Below are positions 1-11,010 of a stretch of 64,000 bases of DNA, piece by piece. Positions within the stretch are counted from its first letter, which is position 1; each line of letters opens with the position of its first letter. A program made the position numbers and the translations under genes. The DNA comes from Hypericum androsaemum (Eukaryota; Streptophyta; Magnoliopsida; Malpighiales; Hypericaceae): contig OZ023190.1 in the NCBI GenBank assembly GCA_963995505.1, positions 10,100,162 to 10,164,161 on the forward strand. The letters run 5' to 3'. The notes beneath the pieces are model-generated. The model did no database searches, was not told where the DNA came from, and was given only the letters and a program-made list of their open reading frames with translations.

Positions 1-329
1 TGCTTTGTTCAATCTCAATCGATTTTGGAAGAACTAGATTTTTTGGTCTGGGATTTGGGGAAGAAATTGAAATAGAAAAAAAAATTGTGTTTTTTTTAGG
101 GCGTGGGTGGGTTCCTTTTCTTCCAGCAGGTTCATAAACTTATTTTTTTTAGAATTTAAAAATGACAAAATTTTCCTAAAAATTTAACACGGCTGAACTT
201 AATAATTTTTTGTTAAGTTAGTTTAATGCCTGGTTGATCTATGTGATTATTTGCAGATTGAAGAACTTGTTAGCCTGGCCAAATGTATTCTCTACATTTT
301 TTTATTGTATGAGGTTATTGCCTTGGTAC
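1..329. other. AT-rich intergenic, no gene seen
   Basis: This stretch is AT-rich with homopolymer runs. I see no coding potential, RNA gene or repeat that I can name. Confidence 0.5.
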
Positions 330-1814
330 CAAGGTTTTTAAATATGCGGTCCGACCGGTGGTCCGACCGGTCGGACCATTATTCGGTAAGAAAGACGTAC
401 CGGGTTTGCTCGTTAAACCGCTGACCTTACGAACCGCCCAAAATCCGGTCGGACTGGGCGGTTCGTACGGAAAAATGACCCAGAAATTACGGGTTCGTAA
501 GGTTGCAATGAAAAAGCTGTCGTCTGATTTTGGCCAAAACTTAATACCAAGATTTCTTACCTTTTCTCTCTCCCTGCCACCAAAACAGAAAATAGAGGAG
601 CCCTAATTTTTTTTCTCCATTTCCGATCTGCTGCTCAGTGCTCGCCGATGCCACCCGCGAATTCGAGGTCCGACGCCGGCGACGACTTTAAGCTTCCGGC
701 CTCAGGTAGCTCCTCCCTCCTCTCTCTCTCTCTGTCTCTCTCTCTCTCTCTCTCGCATTTCAGGGGAATTTTTGTAATTGGGTTATAATTGCTTAGGGGG
801 AACGTCTATGGTTTGTAATTGCTTGGGGGAACTTGACAACTTGTGTAAATTGGTTTGTTCACTCGTTGGGTTTCGTTGGGAATTTTCGTTCGTTGGGTTT
901 GACGGGTTTCTGGGTTTTTTTGAATCAATGAGTTTCTGGGTTTTGGTGGGAACTTGCGCCGGGTTTCTTGGTTTTGTTGAATCGATGATTTCTGGGTTTT
1001 GTTGAATCGATGAATTGATTTCTGGGTTTTGTTGAATCGATGGTTTTTGGGTTTTTTTGATTTCTGGGTTTCGATGTTTATGTTTGTGTTTGAATTGATT
1101 TGGGTGGTTTCTTCAGGGGTTTTGCAAGATTGACATTGATAAGTGGGAATTCGCAAATGAATCTTGTGGATACAGCTATCTTGTGGACTCTTACGTGATT
1201 TCTTGCTTGTTTAGGTGATAATTATGTCCAACTCGAGAGCTACTCGTCCTGAATCGGAAGTCGAAACTCCAACACAATCAAGCGTTGTTCCAAATGTGAG
1301 ACAAAAGAGGGATGCGGCATGCGAATATGCAATTCTACTCGATAATTCGGATAAGAAATTTATTCAATGCAAATTGGGAGAATGAAGATTGGCTAACACA
1401 AACATTGCCACGAGAAGAACCACAAGATTTGGATATTTGTCTATTGTATGGATATTTGGTGTGATGTTGCTTTGATTGTATGGATATCGGGTTTAAAACT
1501 TTGAACTTTGATGTTGCTACTTGCTTCGGATGTATGAAAATTTAGTTTTATGTTGTTTTGATTGTATGGAATATGAATATTGGGTTTGAACTTTGAGTTT
1601 GATGATTATGTTTTGGCATGTATTTAACTATTTATTGATTTTGGGAGGTGTGTATGTGATTAGATATACAATTATATACTGACTATATATAAATATTTAT
1701 TTTTTTTTAAAAATGTAAAAATAAAAGTTCTGGTCGGATCGGTAGTTGTTGACCGATTGACTCGAGATTCGGCCCAAAGTCTGGTCGACCTCTGGTTCGT
1801 ATTTGAAAACCTTG
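330..1814 (+). mobile_element. Internally deleted hAT-like DNA transposon
   Basis: The ends match as short inverted repeats: CAAGGTTTTTAAATATG at the left and, read backwards, CAAGGTTTTCAAATACG at the right. Both ends continue into GGTCCGACCGG-type sub-terminal motifs. Inside are a GC-rich first exon (about 649-705, ending at a gt donor), an intron with CT-rich start, and a second exon (1215-1385). The second exon resembles the N-terminus of plant hAT transposases just before the BED zinc finger. The sequence then jumps to what looks like the acidic C-terminal tail, so most of the transposase is missing. I could not find a clean 8-bp target duplication, so the exact ends are uncertain. Confidence 0.55.
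1215..1385 (+). pseudogene. hAT transposase N-terminal fragment
   Basis: An acceptor (TTGTTTAG) is followed by an ATG at 1224 and a 53-codon frame ending at 1385. It includes QKRDAACEYAILLDNSDKKF and then QCKLG, the pattern that precedes and enters the BED-type zinc finger of plant hAT transposases (charged region, then a CxxC start). Only the first Cys is present before the stop. Directly downstream, in another frame at 1379-1460, is EDWLTQTLPREEPQDLDI, which resembles the C-terminal tail of the same family. I infer an internal deletion joining the two ends. It cannot encode a working transposase. Confidence 0.45.
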
Positions 1815-2080
1815 ATTTCCATTAAAATATAGTCGGTAATTTTTTGAACTTGAAAATATTTATCAACTAAACAAATGTAGTAAAAATAATTAAATAAAAA
1901 GATGTAACAATTTCAAATAAAAAATTTGCTTTGAGATATTTATCTAAACTAGAACGATATGGGTACCAGCCCAACGGAGTTGGATTAGTGCTCACAACAT
2001 GAAGAGTTGGATTGGTGCTCACAATATGAACCCAACAACACTAATTGGAATAACACGGGGATCAATCGGATACATATCTA
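1815..2080. other. AT-rich spacer with a short duplicated motif
   Basis: No gene is visible. Around 1977-2025 a block of about 25 bases (AGTTGGATTRGTGCTCACAA) occurs twice in tandem. This may be the outer part of the copia terminal repeat that follows, because the second copy of that repeat is cut off internally. Confidence 0.4.
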
Positions 2081-2640
2081 GATCATTTGGTCAAGCTTCA
2101 ACTAGAGTGTGTAAGTGAAGACTTGATCTTGACTTAGGAGAATTCTCAGCGACCAAACTTATAAAACAGTCTTCGTTGACCACTAAGATTTCACCGAGAA
2201 ATCAATGATCAAACGACACCAAAGTTTATGATCCCGTATAAGAATAAACTTAGTCTTAACGAAAAAGTCACTTACCTAACTTGTAAAAGTCCTTGTATCT
2301 TATGACCGATCTCTCGATATACTTCTTTATCCCTTTGATCATGACTAGCATTTTGTAGTACTTAAGGATAACTGAGTTTATGATCAATGTACTATTATGC
2401 ATAGCCTTTTTCTTGATCATACTTAATTGAATTCTGATATGCACTTAATCAAAATACTAAGGCATTTTCATGCTACGTTCCTTCTCTCTCTAACTTTTAG
2501 AGAGAGACTTTCTCTCTCCCTTGTAGGAGCACTCTACCTATTTAGAGTTTTTTACTTTTTTTAATCTCGTCGCCTCCTACTGTCTTCTTCCCCAAGTCCT
2601 TGCTTGACCACCATCCAACCTACTCCTCCTTCTCCTTCTC
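2081..2640 (-). repeat. Left copy of copia terminal repeat (3' LTR with PPT)
   Basis: This is about 90% similar by eye to 6340-6912, with several small indels. On the minus strand it is preceded by a purine-rich tract (2619-2645), the expected polypurine tract before a 3' LTR. The similarity stops at 2081, although the true LTR may extend further left because the other copy is truncated there. Confidence 0.65.
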
Positions 2641-4659
2641 CTACTTCTGCTTGCCCTTAACAGAAAGGTGACCTTCAGCAAATAACTTACAAGTTACTGG
2701 GGTGATAAATAACTTGCTTATTATCTTCTTAGACAAATCAGTACTGTTTGAGCATGGAGCGAAGGAAGGAACTGGTGATACTGGTGTTGGTGTGAGGATT
2801 GAAGACTTCTGAAGTTTCACAAAGGAGTTAACCACTTGTTCAAGTGGCGGAGAGGATTCCTTGTCTTGCATACCTTCAACTTGGATTTCTTTCTCGAGAG
2901 TAGTGACTTCTTCTTCTTCATCAAGAACATGATGATCTGGAGAGGCATTGGCATAAGGAGAATGATCTGAGGAGAGGAGTTGGTGTTGTCCATTGGCAGG
3001 ATGCCAATCCTCAGGCTGAGGAGAAGGCGCTGGATTGGAGGTACCAGCTTGGGCCTTCAGCACCATTATCTCCTGCTGTATTTTTTTGTATCTCTTCTGC
3101 AACTTCATAACATGCTTCTTCAAAGCAAGTAGATACTTTTTCATCTTCTTGTCAGTAGGCTTGGGTAGCTTCAACTTCGGGCAGCCGGGAAATAGGACTT
3201 TGTTGGAGGAACCCTTGAGAGTGAGTCCCTTTCTTTTCTCAAACTGAGCATCCCTTCTTTTGATGGACATAATAGCATTCTTTATATTACAGTTCATCCA
3301 TTTCCCATCTTTCTCCTTCACTGTAATGCTTTGCAATGTTGCACAATTGTAAACATCCTTAGGAACAGCTCCTTTATCTAGAGGTTCACATATTCCAACC
3401 ATAACTATGATAGAATATATGATCCTCCCATAAGGAAGGAACTGTTTGGACTTTTTTGCTGCTGTTTTGATCTTGCAGATCAGAAACTCAGCAACATTGA
3501 TCTTGTCTTGGCCCACACATGCTTAAGAAAGTTTATCTCTTCATTGGTAATGGCATTGGTGTTAGAGAGCTTGTTGAAGATAGTTGTGGAAATAACATGC
3601 TGAACCATCCTGAACTCAACATCATATATCGTAGTGGCTCTATAGTTAACTTCAACCTTTTTGAACGCCGTCACACTGATCTTATTCCATGTTTCCAACC
3701 CGTCAGCCTCTTAGTCTCGAATTTGGCTAAATTTAGCCCTTCACAACTTATTCCAAACATCTCCCCCAAATCCTGAGGAGTGACCGTGTAGAAATCTTCC
3801 CATGAAACCATTGTAAAGTCTTAGCATCATACCTAGATTCTCCAGTCGCACTAGGTGCTAGGTGTCCATGGGTTAACAAAGTAGCATATAATTCTCTTAC
3901 TTTGTCCGCATTAATCCCACAGCCTATCATTGATAGACCCAATAAACCAGACACTTGCAACCACTCTTTAGCCCTCTCACCAAACTCCTTGGGCAACAGA
4001 TTATCCCAGTCTAGTATTCGTCCACTAATGACCTTCTTGAAACTCATCACGTTGAATCGTTCAAGAAACTCTTCAGGCTTGAACAGAAAGTTCTCATAGA
4101 CAGGATGAATAATTACCAGTTTGTGAGACTTGGGTGTACACCTTCTCCCAAAGGTATCTTCAGACAAAGTGGCCTCAGTATCATCTTCATTGTCTTCATC
4201 TTCATGAACCGTCTTTCTCTTGGAGGTTCTAGAAGAGGAAGAACCCATTTCTTCTGAGGAGGGCTTGGCCCTCTTTGCCTTCGGCTCATCCTTGGAAGCA
4301 GATCTCTTTCGCTTACCCAGCTTGACAATCTGCCCTTTCTTCTTACGCTTCTTCTCCGGTGGCTCGACCATGTGGGTTTTTCCTGTAACTTCTTTCGTGA
4401 GCAAAGGAGGTAGAACTTCCTCTGCATTCTCCTCTGCATACCTCTCTTCCTCCATCTCTGGTTGATTTCTAAGAGAGTGGCGAGTTTTTCTTTTCGAAGA
4501 GAGTTTGGTATTGGGTTTGGTCAAAGAGGACTCGTCTCTTTCTATAGTAGGAGTTCTGAATGCAATCTCTTTCTCTTTCAACCAAGGAACCACTGTATTC
4601 TTCTTCTTAGGTGGTTCTTGAGGCTTGGAAAGACCATGTAGGCAGCTGGAATGCCTCAT
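2641..4659 (-). pseudogene. Additional ORF after pol, plant-transposon-protein type, frameshifted
   Basis: Three overlapping minus-strand frames (4659-3748, 3698-3480, 3516-2641) read as one broken protein of roughly 650 residues. The N-terminal third is highly charged, with Lys/Arg runs that look like nuclear localisation signals. The middle (PVYENFLFKPEEFLERFNVM through LQVSGLLGLSMIG) resembles the domain annotated as putative plant transposon protein (Pfam Transposase_32). The C-terminal part has a short coiled-coil-like and Pro/Ser-rich tail. Its place downstream of RNase H and before the polypurine tract matches the extra ORF of SIRE-type copia elements. Frameshifts near 3750 and 3500 break it. 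The family name is from memory. Confidence 0.55.
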
Positions 4660-4986
4660 ATTCCCTGACCCGAGAGAGAGAGAGAGAAAGAAGGAGAGTT
4701 TCTTAGAAAACTCTCAGGAGAGAGAAAAAGTGGAGATTTTAGGAGGAGAAAAGATGAAGAGAGGTGGAGGATGATTATGACTAATTTTAAAAAATTGTAT
4801 AATCTCTCTCTTATATAGACTTAAGTAAACCCAGTTGAAGGGACACCAAAGATTAGCCGTTACGATGTGACAGCCGACGGTTATCGCCCATTGGTCCTTT
4901 GCAACAGTTGAGAAGATCTTTTAGTCCATCACGATGTTTGAGCCTAAACTTCTCGTTCGCATGTAAGTCCTAATTCTCTCCTTATC
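4660..4986. other. Spacer between extra ORF and pol in copia remnant
   Basis: This holds a GA-rich tract (4673-4735) and AT-rich sequence. No coding frame is seen. It corresponds to the spacer between pol and the additional ORF. Confidence 0.4.
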
Positions 4987-6345
4987 CTAATAAAAATCTC
5001 CTTCAATTAATGACTTGGTAAATATGCCTGCTAATTGATTTTCTAAGCATACAAAATGTAGCTTTATATCACCCTTTTGGACATGATCTCTAAGAAAGTG
5101 ATGCCTAATTTCAATGTGCTTGGTGCGAGAATGTTGTACCAGATTTTTACTAAGGCAAATAGCTCTAGTATTATCACACATAATTGGCATTTTATTGAAT
5201 GTCATACTGTAGTCTTGGAGTTGTTGCTTCATCCATATAAGTTGAGAACAGCAACTTCCAGCAGAGATGTACTCTGCCTCAGCTATGGAGAGAGACACAT
5301 AATTTTTCTTCTTGCTAAACCATGATATCAACATGTTTCCAAGCAATTGGCATGTTCCTGATGGACTCTTCCTATCCAGCTTGCAACCTTTATAATCGGC
5401 GTCAGAATATCCAATCAATTCAAACCACTTTCCTTAGGATACCAAATACTCATGTCGGTTGTCCCTTTTAGATATCTAAATATCCTTTTAACAACCATAA
5501 AGTGAGTTTCCATAAGACTATATTAAAATCTAGCACACATGCAAATATTGAATAGTATATCAGCACGACTGGCAGTTAAATAAAGTAGGGATCCGATCAT
5601 ACCTCGATACTTCTTTTGATCAAATAGAATACCTTCTTCATCTTTGTCTAGCCTTGTGCGAGCAGCCATAGAAGTACCTATTTCATTCAGCTTCATCATG
5701 TCAAACTTCTTCAAGATATCCTTGATATACTTGGTTTGACTTATGCAAATTCTCTTTTTAGATTGGTTAATTTGAAGACCAAGGAATTGAACCATCATAC
5801 TCATCTCAAACTCTTTTTGCATAGTTTCTGAAACTCTTTGCACATAGAATCATTTATTATGCCAAAAATAATGTCATCGACATATATTTGCACAAGCAAC
5901 AGATTATTCTTTTCACTCTTAATAAAAAATATTGTATCAACATTGCCCCTTTTAAAACCCTTTTCGATTAGAAAGTCACTTAACTTTTCATACCAAGCTC
6001 TGGGAGCATGTTTCAAACCATATAAAGCTTTGTTTAAATGATAAACATAATCAGTCTTATACAAGCTTTTGAAACCAGGTGGCTTTTCAACATAGACTTC
6101 TTCTTTAACAATACCATTTAAAAATACACTCTTAACGTCCATTTGGTAAAGTTTGAAGTCTGTGTGGCATGCAAATGCTAAAAGTAACAGAATAGCTTTT
6201 AATCTAGCAACATGTGTGAATGTTTCATCGTAATCTATTCCCTCTTCTTGGGAATAACCATGTGCTACAAGTCTAGCCTTATTCTGAGTTACTATAGCAT
6301 TTTCATCCATCTTGTTCCTAAAGACCCACTTAGTGTGTGGATCAT
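4987..6345 (-). pseudogene. Copia reverse transcriptase-RNase H, truncated and frameshifted
   Basis: Minus-strand reading starts mid-RT (TKWVFRNK just inside the junction at 6340). It continues through ARLVAHGYSQEEGIDYDETF, the YQMDVKSVFLNG motif, ALYGLKHAPRAWYEKL and the catalytic YVDDIIFG (near 5880). A frameshift near 5820 leads into the QKEFEMSMM, FLGLQ and GSLLYLTASRADI motifs. A stop and frame change lie near 5523. RNase H follows (SDADYKGC, SLSIAEAEYI, CDN, HSRTKHIEIRHHF). The residues match the SIRE/Maximus clade of Ty1/copia. It is not functional: the N-terminal pol domains are absent and the frame is broken at least twice. Confidence 0.85.
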
Positions 6346-6912
6346 TTGGTCAAACTTCAACTAGAGTGTGTAAGTGAAGACTTGATCTTGACTTAGGAGA
6401 ATTCTTAGCAACCAAACTCATAAAACAGTCTTCGTTGACCACTCAGCACCGAGAAATCAATGATCATATGACAGCAAAGTTTATGATCTCATGTAAGAAT
6501 AAACTTAGTCTTAACGAAAAATCACTTGCCTAACTTGTAAGTTAAGTCTTTGTAGCTTATGATCGATCTCTCGATATACTTCTTTATCCCTTTGATCATG
6601 ACTAGCATTTTATAGTACTTAAGGGTAACTGAGTTTATGATCAGTGTACAATATGCATAGCCTTTTCTTGATCATACATAGCCTTTTTCTTGATCATACT
6701 TAACCGAGTTCTGATATGTACTTAATTAAAATACTAAGGCATTTTCATGCTACGTTCCTTCTCTTTCTAACTTTTAGAGAGACTTTCTCTCTCCCTTGTA
6801 GGAGCACTCTACCCATTTAGAGTTTTTTACTTTTTTTAAACTCGCCTCCTCCTACTATCTTCTTCCCCAAGTCCTTGCTTAACCACCATCCAACCTACTC
6901 CTCCTTCTCCTC
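6340..6912 (-). repeat. Right copy of copia terminal repeat
   Basis: This is the direct-repeat partner of 2081-2640. The match runs from GATCATTTGGTCAA through the CTCCTCCTTCTCCT polypyrimidine tract (the minus-strand polypurine tract) and then stops. A small internal duplication (TTCTTGATCATAC, 6665-6700) is present only in this copy. Confidence 0.65.
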
Positions 6913-7309
6913 ATCCTCCTTCTCGTCCTCCACCCTTACCAGATCTAACCGTCCCCTTGCTCGTGGCCTGCCAGGTTCATGGGTGTTTCAAGCCCTCGTC
7001 CCTAGCATCAACTGTTCAAAGACGACGTTGACTAGTCAGGGAGTCAGATCCGTCTTCTCCCTCTTCTCCTCCACTAGTTGCCGCCTCATCAGGCCTGGCT
7101 TCCTCTCTGGCGTGCCAAAGAGGGTCGCGGGTGGTTTCTAGGAGGGTTGGTCTGTCGCTCTTATTTATGCCTTTTTATTATTTCTGGTTTTTGTTGTTGT
7201 TGTTTTGTCTGTTATTTCATCTTCCAGTTGGTTGTTAGGTTGTTGTCTGATAGTTCTATGCATGATCCACTTATGTTTAGTGGCCTTCTTGGGGTTAGCC
7301 TTTTGCTGT
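6913..7309. other. Unassigned repeat-like sequence
   Basis: The first half is GC-richer, with CTCCT-rich and Pro/Ser-coding potential. The second half is T-rich with TTGTTGTTG. No known protein is recognised. It may be part of the interspersed repeat that follows. Confidence 0.3.
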
Positions 7310-7790
7310 GTGTCTTTTGCTTGGATCAGCCTAACAATACTTTTAGTGCGAAAAAAGGAATAGTGATAAGGGTTCAATTTAAGATCCATATGGACTTTGA
7401 TATTTTTTTCTGTGGTCGTAAGTGGAGAAATTTACCTTGGTTGAACTCGTTCGACCTTGGCTCTCATTTGCGTGCATCTTGTATGCATTCAAATGCCCAC
7501 GAGGTTGCGTCTGTGACGTTACCTTGTGTTTTTTAGCTGTTGCTTGTCTCGGCAGAACTCTGCTTTGGTCGTTGGCTCTTGTAGCCTCTCGACCGCCCAT
7601 CGCTTTCACCCGTGCCACTTTGTTGACTATGAATTGGTCTTCGTTTTCTATCTGGTGTTATCGTCTTTTGTTGTTGACTATGAATTGATCTTCGTTTTCT
7701 ATCTGGTGTTATCATCTTTTGTCTATGTCTATATATTTTCTTTTTTTTTTGTAATCCAGATCGTAATCTAGGATTTGTGCCACATTCCAA
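7310..7790 (+). repeat. Interspersed repeat, copy 1 (second copy near 58250)
   Basis: The block from TTTGCTTGGATCA through CCTTGGCTCTCATTTGCGTG and GCATTCAAATGC to TCTCG recurs in the same order at 58250-58530. This copy also has two tandem copies of TTGACTATGAATTG (7621-7700) and ends with T-rich sequence and TAATCTAGGATTTGTGCC before an A-rich stretch. It resembles a LINE 3' untranslated region, but I cannot name the family. Confidence 0.45.
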
Positions 7791-9180
7791 AAAAAATAAA
7801 GAAAGATGCTCTTTCTAAGGAAAATCTAATTTTCCTAAATAATGATAATCAACTGAATCTGGCCGCATCTACAATATACGGGAGTTCCACTGGTGTAGCA
7901 ATCTGGGCTAGCCGGCCACCACCGCCCATCCTAAGTCAATCCCACTAAAATATGCATAATGGATTTGTGTCCAATCTTTGGTAAATAACGATTATGATTT
8001 GGTATAATAAATGTTATTTTTTCATTATTTTTATATTTATGGTGAGTTTTATATGGTTATTTTTTCGCGTAAATTTTATTAAAAGATTACTAATTTAAAT
8101 ATTGTTATATTATATGGAAGAATTACTGTAAAAGTGCTCTATGTTTATCCTCAAAATAGTTCAAATTCATCGGAATATTTTAGTTGAGGTTGGACTAAAA
8201 CGTAAGGTGAGACTCCATGATCGCACCGAATCAGAATGAATGTGCATCGCGACCAGATGAGGCTGCCGTTTCCCTGAAAATTTTAAAATTAGTTAATAGA
8301 TTATAAAGATTCGTAATTTCTTTCAAATCTTTTTGCAATCATTATCACCTAATTTATGATTCGTAACTTCGAAACATCATATTTTTTATACGCTAAGCTG
8401 TGAACTTTGAAATAGCACCAACTGCTGAGTAGATGTTAATGTTAGCTGGATGCAAATATTGGCATCTTGCTTTAGTGGAATATTTTACAATATTTAAGTT
8501 GGTAGAGTTTGTATGAATCCAATTTTATAAGTACAGAATTCCAGTTTTATTTTCTTGTTTGCAACTATTTAACTTGAGAACTTATTTTAATCTATAACAT
8601 GGAAATATAAACTCCTTTTGCATGACCTATTATTTATTAATTGACAAGAATATCCTTACACCACTTCCTCTGCAATAATAACAAAAGGACAGTTATTGAA
8701 AATCACAAGGAAGACACTCTTTTTTTTTTTGTAAAGGTCAAGGAAGACACTCAAACTCGTAAAGCTTCTCCTTTTCTGGTAAAGCTGCATTCTTATCGCG
8801 TGCCTCATCAACTACAGTCGGCCCTATCCAAATTTGAAGACTTACGGACAAAGGTGGATGTCTGCCTAAGCTGCTGCAGGTGCAAGTACTAGACATCCAT
8901 AGTTGACTTTTTTGCCGGAGAAAAATCCATGGTTGACTCATATGAACCTACTCCGTTTCTAATTTGATTATATCTTCCCCAAGGGACCCTACTCCATTTA
9001 TAATAAACCAGCACAAGGTTAGGTAAATTTTTTTTTTTTTTGAAAATCGACAAGGTTAAGTAACTACTCGCTAAATTTTTGGTCTGAAACTTTTAGGGCA
9101 TAATAGTTACACGTTCTTGTTTTTTAGGAAATTAATTAATAAAGACAAACTAGTATTGGTAAAAAATACGATGGACTCGA
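7791..9180. other. AT-rich intergenic, no gene seen
   Basis: This is AT-rich with many homopolymers. Short open frames at 8641-8941 on both strands do not resemble a known family and lack splice or start context. Confidence 0.4.
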
Positions 9181-9217
9181 CGCGGTGGTTCTAAATTTTT
9201 TTTTTTTTGTCGCCGAA

Positions 9218-9400
9218 GATCTACTCCTTCTACTGGGCTCGACGCGGCGAAGAGCAAGGAGAAGGCGATCATATGTCAACTCAATTGCAAGCCTAAGGGT
9301 CGGTAACGTTGAAGAACCTCGTCCTCGGCTGTGTCGGCTCCACCACCCTCGTCGACGGCTCCCGCGTTGGCCTCAAGACTTGGCAACAACGCATGCTAAT
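9218..9400 (+). pseudogene. AXR1 (NEDD8-activating E1 subunit)-like gene fragment
   Basis: One frame gives KSKEKAIICQLNCKPKG. One base later the next frame gives GSVTLKNLVLGCVGSTTLVDGSRVG, followed after another small slip by LGNN. This matches the N-terminal nucleotide-binding region of AXR1-type NEDD8 E1 subunits (SICLLNCGPTGSE, then LKNLVLGGVGS, then VDGS, then LGNNF). Only about 55 residues are present, with two small frameshifts and no flanking exons, so this is a captured or decayed fragment. It is GC-rich compared with its surroundings. The carrier is not identified: no inverted repeats were found around it. The assignment is from memory of the family. Confidence 0.55.
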
Positions 9401-9481
9401 TATTTATTTCCCTTTTTCTTTTATATTATCTTTATTCCTGAAATAAAGGACCAGAATTTTAAGATTTTAGGGAATTCCTAG

Positions 9482-10000
9482 GCCAAACCCTTCATGCAAT
9501 TTTGATCTGGGTTGGTTGCTCATGGAGAGAGAGAGAGGGGAAGATTTCCCGGCTAAAGGGGAGGGAGGGAAATGGTGGGTTTAAGGGGTATTTCCTGGAA
9601 ATTTTAAAAATATTCGAGGAAAGTTAGCCGGATAAAAGATGCAGAGACTAATTATTTTATTTTTCAAATAAGAGAGACTAACCAATTATCTGACAACATG
9701 GACTTATTACTATTTTGGATAATTCCATTCGAGATGGACAGAAAGAGGAAGAAGATTTGGGTAATTACCAGACATCGGTGATGAGTATCCAAAATACTCA
9801 TTTCACTATGTCATTTAGGTGTTTTTTTCAATGTATTTTGAGTTTATTTATTTTCGAGTCTTGAGTCTTTTTATCCATTTTAGGATTGTTACCTCGAATG
9901 GATTTACTTGTTTAGTCTTTTGGTGTTTTAGGAGGAGTCAGGAGGAAAGGGCGAAAAAAGGAGACTTTTGAAGGCCAAATCGGAGCAGAGTTAGTGGTGT
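9482..10000. other. Intergenic, AT-rich with a GA tract
   Basis: A GAGAGAGAGAGAG tract is at 9524. No gene is seen. The right part may belong to the LTR of the gypsy fragment that follows, but I cannot place its left end. Confidence 0.35.
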
Positions 10001-10364
10001 ATATCCTCGACTAGGTACGTAGCTGCTAGGTTGACAACTAGAGGGGAGACCATGTAGAGTTAGGGATGACATCTGAAACCTAGTTTTGGCAGTGTAAAGA
10101 ATGCGTGAGTGAAGCATTCGTTTCCTTAGGAATACTAGACCGTCACAAGCTTAGTTAAGCCCATTATATGTCTAGTTAGAAAGGTTGCACGACAAAGGTG
10201 TTGTCCATCTTTACATATTATCGCCTTTGTTCTTTAGTTTTCATATCTACAAAAATAACTCGTCCTAATCTGATCTAGCAAGCTAGTCTAGTGTTATAAG
10301 AGCTACTCTCTGTGGATTCGACAACCTTACTTATTTTATATGGATCAAAAATTTACCTTTCAAT

Positions 10365-10382
10365 TGGTATCGTTGCCGGGGA
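10365..10382 (+). other. Retroelement primer-binding site
   Basis: TGGTATCGTTGCCGGGGA differs by two bases from the widely seen Athila/Tat form TGGCGCCGTTGCCGGGGA, placed directly after the LTR end. Confidence 0.6.
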
Positions 10383-10679
10383 GCGGCGTCCCTAGATAGC
10401 TTTTGTATGCTTGTTATCTTAGTTTAGGATATTTTTCTTTCAATTTATAGTTTATTTTAGTAGTTAGTTTACTTTTAGAGTTATTAATTACTCACACTAG
10501 CTATCACAGAAGCTGCTTGAAATTTGTCTGTTTTCTTTCGTCTGGATATTGTGGTTATCGCTTGCCATCGCCGTCATTTGGGTTTAGCAGTTGTCATCTG
10601 TATTTGCAGGACACCGTTTTGACAGCGCACCCGGTCCTCACCGCTAGCGATCGAGCATGACATCAGAGAGCTAGAGTGG

Positions 10680-11010
10680 TCGCTGAGGCGTGAAAGAAGA
10701 AGGGCCGCAATGAATTACGAGGGTCTACATGAGGAGATACCAAGAAGGAGTGTGCCACGAGTGATGGAGATGGATGATGACACTCCATTCGTGGATTATG
10801 CTCGGCCCACATTCAGGGGACTCGTAGCTACAGTACTTAGCCCTGCTGTGGAGGCTACTAACTTTGTCATCCCCCAGCCATCCTCACGCTAATCACAAGT
10901 TCAATTCAATTCGGAGGCTTGAGCCATGAGGATCTTAGTGCACACCTCTCAACTTTCATTACCATTTGTGACACATTCAAGATCATTGACGTGTCAGAAG
11001 ATGCCATGAT
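10680..11010 (+). pseudogene. Gypsy gag N-terminal fragment, frameshifted
   Basis: The first frame (10710-10892) ends in PTFRGLVATVLSPAVEATNF. The next frame continues QFGGLSHEDLSAHLSTFI and CDTFKIIDVSEDAM. This matches the start of plant retrotransposon gag domains (N-F-x-I, then QFGGLPSEDPNAHL, then F-x-x-I-C-D-T-x-K). A frameshift lies near 10893 and the protein stops after about 110 residues. This gag start confirms that the primer-binding site upstream is genuine. Confidence 0.65.

Larger units (their letters stand above)
2081..6912 (-). mobile_element. Ty1/copia remnant, SIRE/Maximus type, minus strand
   Basis: Two direct repeats (2081-2640 and 6340-6912) flank a minus-strand core with reverse transcriptase, RNase H and then a further ORF. 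The RT/RNase H order and motifs (YVDDIIFG, SLSIAEAEYI, HSRTKHIEIRHHF) are typical of the SIRE/Maximus lineage, which is known to carry an extra ORF after pol. Gag, protease, integrase and the start of RT are missing: the right repeat joins directly to mid-RT at about 6340. A polypurine tract (minus strand) lies next to both repeat copies, so the right copy is probably also a 3' end, and the structure arose by rearrangement rather than as one intact element. Confidence 0.75.
10001..11010 (+). mobile_element. Ty3/gypsy fragment: LTR end, primer-binding site, gag start
   Basis: A terminal segment with the typical CTCTGTGGATTCGACAA near its end is followed at 10365 by TGGTATCGTTGCCGGGGA. This is very close to the TGGCGCCGTTGCCGGGGA primer-binding sequence of plant Athila/Tat-type gypsy elements. 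A leader and a gag N-terminus follow (10680 onward). No second LTR or pol is visible, so this is a 5' fragment. I could not locate the left LTR boundary. Confidence 0.65.

Noticed and set aside
358..606. 82-residue open frame
   Set aside because: It reads through the sub-terminal repeats of the hAT-like element and resembles no protein.
2641..4659. Long minus-strand frames as a host nuclear protein gene
   Set aside because: They are broken by frameshifts, lie between copia RNase H and a polypurine tract, and resemble the plant transposon protein domain.
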